From Rhodospirillaceae bacterium (GTDB lineage: Bacteria; Pseudomonadota; Alphaproteobacteria; UBA9219), in the NCBI GenBank assembly GCA_003486725.1, contig DNGD01000204.1:1-8981 (forward strand): a stretch of DNA of 8,981 nucleotides. The letters run 5' to 3'. The notes below the pieces were generated by a model. The model did no database searches. It was not told the origin of the DNA and worked only from the letters and a program-made list of their open reading frames with translations. Position 1 is the stretch's first letter, and the number at the start of each line of letters is the position of its first letter. Made by a program: the position numbers and the translations under genes. Positions 6,043-8,981 of the stretch are shown in pieces.

Positions 6043-6402
6043 CTATGCGCTCACATCAGCCAGCTGCCCCGTCTGAATATCATCAAGGCCGAGTTTCGTT
6101 TTAATCAGCTTCTTGATTTCCTCTTCGATCTTCATGCGCTCTTCCTTGGGGAGCTGCGCCAAAGACTCTTCCGTCAGACCATGCTCCTCTAAAAAGGCAG
6201 CGCGGAGGCGCTCCGCCGGAGACATCTTGGCAAACTTTAAAAATTCAGTTTTTGATTGTTGGCTCTCTTCTGCCTTCAACGCCTCTTTCGCTTCCTGCGC
6301 GGCAAAGATTTCATCGCGGGTCGGCGTTTTCTTCCGCCCGATGGCACCAAGAGCGCCTGTCAGGTCATTACCTAACATCGAACTGCTTGAAACGATTGTC
6401 AT
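6043..6402 (-). CDS. small charged helical protein of unknown function
   Basis: A protein of 119 residues starting at the ATG at 6402, which has a strong GGAGGT ribosome-binding site seven bases upstream. An earlier in-frame Met-like start at 6429 would bypass that site. There is no signal peptide or membrane segment. A Ser/Gly-rich N-terminus (about 1-22) is followed by charged helices: an Ala/Glu/Lys helix (about 30-50), a KMSPAERLRAAFLEEHGL segment (59-76) and an ESLAQLPKEERMKIEEEIKKL segment (79-99). The motif (M)SPAER-R-A-L...LT-E-LA-(M/L)-(S/P)-EER---EE-I recurs in short unnamed alphaproteobacterial proteins, from memory. Function is unknown. Its cytoplasmic, coiled-coil-prone character suggests a binding or scaffold role only as speculation. 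It lies 46 bases downstream of rlmN and is probably the last gene of that operon. Confidence 0.82.
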   Translation of the reverse strand: MTIVSSSSMLGNDLTGALGAIGRKKTPTRDEIFAAQEAKEALKAEESQQSKTEFLKFAKMSPAERLRAAFLEEHGLTEESLAQLPKEERMKIEEEIKKLIKTKLGLDDIQTGQLADVSA

Positions 6403-6448
6403 GTGCGTACCTCCATAGGAAATACACACGCAAGAAATATGCCAGAAA

Positions 6449-7603
6449 CTACTCGTCGCGCTCTTTGGTTGCCCGTTCCTTCACGCTCGCTGACTTCAGC
6501 TGACCACAGGCGGCCATGATGTCGCGGCCACGAGGCGTGCGGATGGGCGTGGCATAGCCCGCGCGGTTGACGATATCGCCGAACTTCTGGATCACTACAT
6601 CATCCGAACATTCATAAGGAGAACCGGGCCATGGATTATAGGGCAGCAGATTAATCTTGGCCGGAATACCTTCCAGCAGTTTCACAAGCGCACGAGCATC
6701 GGCGGGGCTATCATTCACGCCCTTCAGCATCACATATTCGAACGTGATACGCCGCGCGTTGCTGGACGCCGGATAATCGCGGCAAGCTTGGATTAGCTCG
6801 GCAATCGGATATTTCTTGTTGAGCGGAATAAGCACATCGCGCACTTCATCGGTGACGGCGTGCAAACTGATGGCCAGATTAACGCCGAGTTCCTCGCCAC
6901 AGCGACGGATCATCGGCACAACGCCAGAAGTCGACAGCGTGATCCTGCGCTTGCCGATGGCAATGCCGCCCTCGTCCATAATAATCTTGAGCGCCTTGGC
7001 GCCATTCGCATAATTGAACAAAGGCTCCCCCATGCCCATCAAAACAATGTTCGAGAGCATGCGCTTTTCAAGGTCGGGGATTTTCCATTCGTTCAGCACA
7101 TCACGCGCCAGCATCACCTGCATGATAATCTCGGACGCGTCCAGATTGCGCACAAGGCGCATGGTGCCTGTGTGACAGAAACTGCATTTGTTGGTGCAGC
7201 CGACTTGGCAGGAAACGCAGAGCGCGCCGCGATCTTCCTCGGGGATATAAACAGCCTCAACTTCATGCCCGTCAGGCATCGCGAGAAGCCATTTGCGCGA
7301 ACCATCAACCGAAATCGGCGCGGCGCTCACGGTCGGGCGGCCCACAACGAAATGCGCGGCAATCTTTTCACGCGCCGGTTTGGCGAGCGTCGTCATCGTG
7401 TTGAAGTCCGTCAGGCCATGACAGTAAATCGCCGTCCACAATTGCTTGGCGCGGAAAGCCTCCAGCCCCAGCGCGGCCATCTCCGCTTTCAACTCGTCAA
7501 GCGTCAAGCCGACAAGGTTGCGCTTGCCGTCGATCAAAGTTTCGGCAGGCTCAAACCGCGCGGCATGGCCAAGGATGTTGTCTGTGCTGATAGTTGATGT
7601 CAT
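6449..7603 (-). CDS. rlmN: dual-specificity RNA methyltransferase RlmN
   Basis: A protein of 384 residues. RlmN is a radical-SAM enzyme that methylates C2 of adenosine 2503 in 23S rRNA and adenosine 37 in some tRNAs, improving translational fidelity. The radical-SAM cluster cysteines are Cys136, Cys140 and Cys143 (C-TNK-C-SF-C). Cys129 (in ALCVSC) corresponds to E. coli Cys118 and Cys366 (in AACGQL) to Cys355, the pair that carries and resolves the methyl-enzyme intermediate, so the catalytic set is complete. GMGEP (190-194) is the SAM-binding motif. The HTGT sequence after the cluster is the alphaproteobacterial form. The C-terminal tail [15 protein letters not shown] is charged. There is no clear Shine-Dalgarno at 7603. 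The gene lies 45 bases after the IalB-family gene, and that pairing is common in alphaproteobacteria. Confidence 0.97.
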   Translation of the reverse strand: MTSTISTDNILGHAARFEPAETLIDGKRNLVGLTLDELKAEMAALGLEAFRAKQLWTAIYCHGLTDFNTMTTLAKPAREKIAAHFVVGRPTVSAAPISVDGSRKWLLAMPDGHEVEAVYIPEEDRGALCVSCQVGCTNKCSFCHTGTMRLVRNLDASEIIMQVMLARDVLNEWKIPDLEKRMLSNIVLMGMGEPLFNYANGAKALKIIMDEGGIAIGKRRITLSTSGVVPMIRRCGEELGVNLAISLHAVTDEVRDVLIPLNKKYPIAELIQACRDYPASSNARRITFEYVMLKGVNDSPADARALVKLLEGIPAKINLLPYNPWPGSPYECSDDVVIQKFGDIVNRAGYATPIRTPRGRDIMAACGQLKSASVKERATKERDE

Positions 7604-7648
7604 GCGCGCATCAATGCCCCATAACCGCCGCCTTTGTCAAAAGTTACA

Positions 7649-8290
7649 TTAGGGCGTCTTTTTTGGGGTCGTTGTGGTCGGCTTTACGGTCTTTTTCGTG
7701 GTTTGGGGGGGTGTTTTGGCCGTGGTTTTTGGCGTTGCCGCGCTCGCGGCCTTGGGCTTGCTGACCTGAAGGCCACAGGCCTTGCCGATGGCATAATAAG
7801 CATCGGCAGAGCCTTTTAAACTCACGGTATCGGCCAGCGCCGCGCCGGAAGCCAACTGCCCGGTAAAGGTCACACTCGCCCCGCCCCGCACAGCATTTGC
7901 GATGGCATGATCCGTTGCGGCATCATAGGACCACGCGGCATCATCCTGCGTAAACATAGTAAAACTTTTGTCGCCGATCTGAACTTTGACATCGCTGGCG
8001 GGCTTGAACTTCGCGCCGACAGAATAACTCACGACATCCGTGGCTCCTTCGGACGGGCGATGCGTGACCATTAAAATAACGTCGCCACGCTTGACTTTTT
8101 TCTCACCCTTCTTGACCGGAGGTTTTGCGCTGAGCGACATATAACAAACGGCGGCATTCCCTTCGGCCAGTTGATAGGCGGACCAATAGCCGAACTTGCC
8201 AAGCGTTTTTGTCGGCGCGGCCAAGGCTGGCACGGACATGAGTAACGAGGCCACGACCACAAAAATGAAAAGGGAAAGATAACGAATCAT
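7649..8290 (-). CDS. IalB-family (invasion associated locus B) exported protein
   Basis: A protein of 213 residues with a clear signal peptide: MIRY, a hydrophobic core at about 5-18, and cleavage after Ala-Leu-Ala/Ala near 24-25. It is therefore periplasmic or envelope-associated. The mature domain follows the IalB pattern: FGYWSAYQ (33-40), VCYMS (48-52), KRGDVILMVTHRPSEG (67-82), KVQIGDKSFTMFT (102-114), DDAAW (116-120), TVSLKGSADAYYAIGKACG (155-173). Cys49 and Cys172 are the only cysteines and could form a disulfide. From about 177 a low-complexity Lys/Thr/Pro/Ala tail replaces any fold and may contact peptidoglycan or another acidic surface (inference). Despite the name from Bartonella, the family is widespread in non-pathogens and its molecular role is unclear. 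AAGG seven bases before the ATG supports the start. It lies 46 bases after the PBP gene. Confidence 0.9.
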   Translation of the reverse strand: MIRYLSLFIFVVVASLLMSVPALAAPTKTLGKFGYWSAYQLAEGNAAVCYMSLSAKPPVKKGEKKVKRGDVILMVTHRPSEGATDVVSYSVGAKFKPASDVKVQIGDKSFTMFTQDDAAWSYDAATDHAIANAVRGGASVTFTGQLASGAALADTVSLKGSADAYYAIGKACGLQVSKPKAASAATPKTTAKTPPQTTKKTVKPTTTTPKKTP

Positions 8291-8322
8291 AAGAAAACCT
8301 TACGCCATGGTGACCAAGCTTG

Positions 8323-8346
8323 TCTATTGTGGCCCTCTATTGTGGC
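8323..8346. repeat. 13-base-period duplication across the PBP stop codon
   Basis: TCTATTGTGGC occurs at 8323-8333 and 8336-8346. On the coding (minus) strand this repeats the bases encoding the terminal Pro-Gln-stop, so the second copy lies just past the PBP stop codon. It looks like a small tandem duplication. Confidence 0.5.
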
Positions 8347-8981
8347 AAAATATCCATCATCAAATCCTCGTTCGAGGCAGGCGGGACATAAGCGGGCTTG
8401 GGCCGCATTTTGACCTTGGGCTTTTCTGGTTGGGGCACCTCAGGTGCCACAACGGGCGGCGTTTCCACTGCCGGCACCACTGGCGCAGCACCGTCCGCAG
8501 GCACCACTGGCGTTTCTGCGGGCGGCGGCGCGGGTTCAGGTGGCTTGGGTGGCGCGATCATCGGCTGCAACACCGGTGCCAGGGATTTAAGAACCTGCGC
8601 TGAAAGGGCACTCGTGAACTTGTAGTTTCCGGCCTCTTCGCCGGCCACATGCGCGGTGACGGTGCCAAAGAACTTGTCGCCGATGAAAAAGACGATCGTG
8701 CCCGTGCGATTCACAACGCGCGAGGAAATCAACCGATGCCCCGCCCCATATTCATCATAGCGATGGTCGCCCGTGCCTGTTTTCCCGCCGATGATAAGCG
8801 GCTTGCCCTCCTCGTCCACATAGGCACCGCGCAGACGGCGCGCCGTGCCATTTTCGACGACTTCCGTCATGGCCGCGCGCGCCACACGGGCGATAGCGGG
8901 ATCAAGAACGCGCTCTACCTTCTCGCCCGCTGGCATCAAAACCGTTTCAAACGGCGTCGCGGGTGCGAAATGCAGTTTTTC
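8337..8981 (-). CDS. penicillin-binding protein, transpeptidase C-terminal part (partial)
   Basis: The frame is open to the window edge, so 214 residues of the C-terminus are visible and the true start lies beyond 8981. Penicillin-binding proteins cross-link peptidoglycan stem peptides in the periplasm. The third transpeptidase motif, KTG, is seen in GGKTGTGDHRYDEYG (visible residues 65-79), preceded by a helix ALMTEVV-like region with VVENGTARRL (41-50) typical of this fold. It is followed by the strands NRTGTIVFFIGDKFFGTVTAHV (91-112). The SxxK and SxN motifs must be upstream. After the domain comes a tail of about 75 residues, very rich in Pro, Ala and Val with Lys/Pro near the end, ending MMDILPQ. 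The style suggests a class A bifunctional enzyme (glycosyltransferase family 51 plus transpeptidase), but the evidence for that class is outside the window. It is the first gene of the minus-strand block seen here. Confidence 0.88.
   Translation of the reverse strand, partial: EKLHFAPATPFETVLMPAGEKVERVLDPAIARVARAAMTEVVENGTARRLRGAYVDEEGKPLIIGGKTGTGDHRYDEYGAGHRLISSRVVNRTGTIVFFIGDKFFGTVTAHVAGEEAGNYKFTSALSAQVLKSLAPVLQPMIAPPKPPEPAPPPAETPVVPADGAAPVVPAVETPPVVAPEVPQPEKPKVKMRPKPAYVPPASNEDLMMDILPQ

Noticed and set aside
5786..6076. 96-residue open frame on the plus strand after parC
   Set aside because: No ribosome-binding site, a composition typical of translated non-coding DNA, overlap with the end of the minus gene and passage through several hairpins.
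6860..7597. 245-residue open frame antisense to rlmN
   Set aside because: It overlaps almost entirely with an intact rlmN whose catalytic motifs are all present. The composition is that of a shadow frame.

Overview
The window looks like chromosomal DNA of an alphaproteobacterium. The ParC with its characteristic C-terminal end, the recO-parC adjacency, the IalB-family gene next to rlmN, the intracellular PHA depolymerase and the secreted unnamed protein are all of alphaproteobacterial type. Base composition is moderately GC-rich, with sharply AT-rich islands at the left end and in the gap after parC. I cannot name the genus. I see no rRNA, tRNA, CRISPR array, insertion sequence or phage gene.

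Layout. Positions 1-189 hold no gene but carry two sets of short periodic repeats. A small exported protein of unknown function (190-624, minus) is divergent from a cold-shock protein gene (808-1014, plus), which ends in a clear rho-independent terminator. A plus-strand block follows: an intracellular polyhydroxyalkanoate depolymerase (1192-2448), a hairpin-rich 200-base spacer, recO (2650-3414) and parC (3473-5719). A 323-base gap (5720-6042) with several hairpins and two sites resembling NrdR boxes separates this from a minus-strand block. Read in its own direction, that block is a penicillin-binding protein (8981-8337, N-terminus outside the window), an IalB-family exported protein, rlmN and a small charged protein. 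The gaps are 46, 45 and 46 bases, so co-transcription is likely.

Functions. Most of the content is housekeeping: recombination repair (RecO), chromosome decatenation (ParC), rRNA/tRNA methylation (RlmN), peptidoglycan cross-linking (PBP), RNA chaperoning (Csp) and carbon-store mobilisation (PhaZ). I did not find a convincing new multi-gene system. The points that most deserve a second look are the Ser-for-Cys replacement at the presumed nucleophile of the PHA depolymerase, the orphan NrdR-like pair and structured gap after parC, the folded leader of recO that stays open in the recO frame, and the 34-base-period dyad array at the left end.
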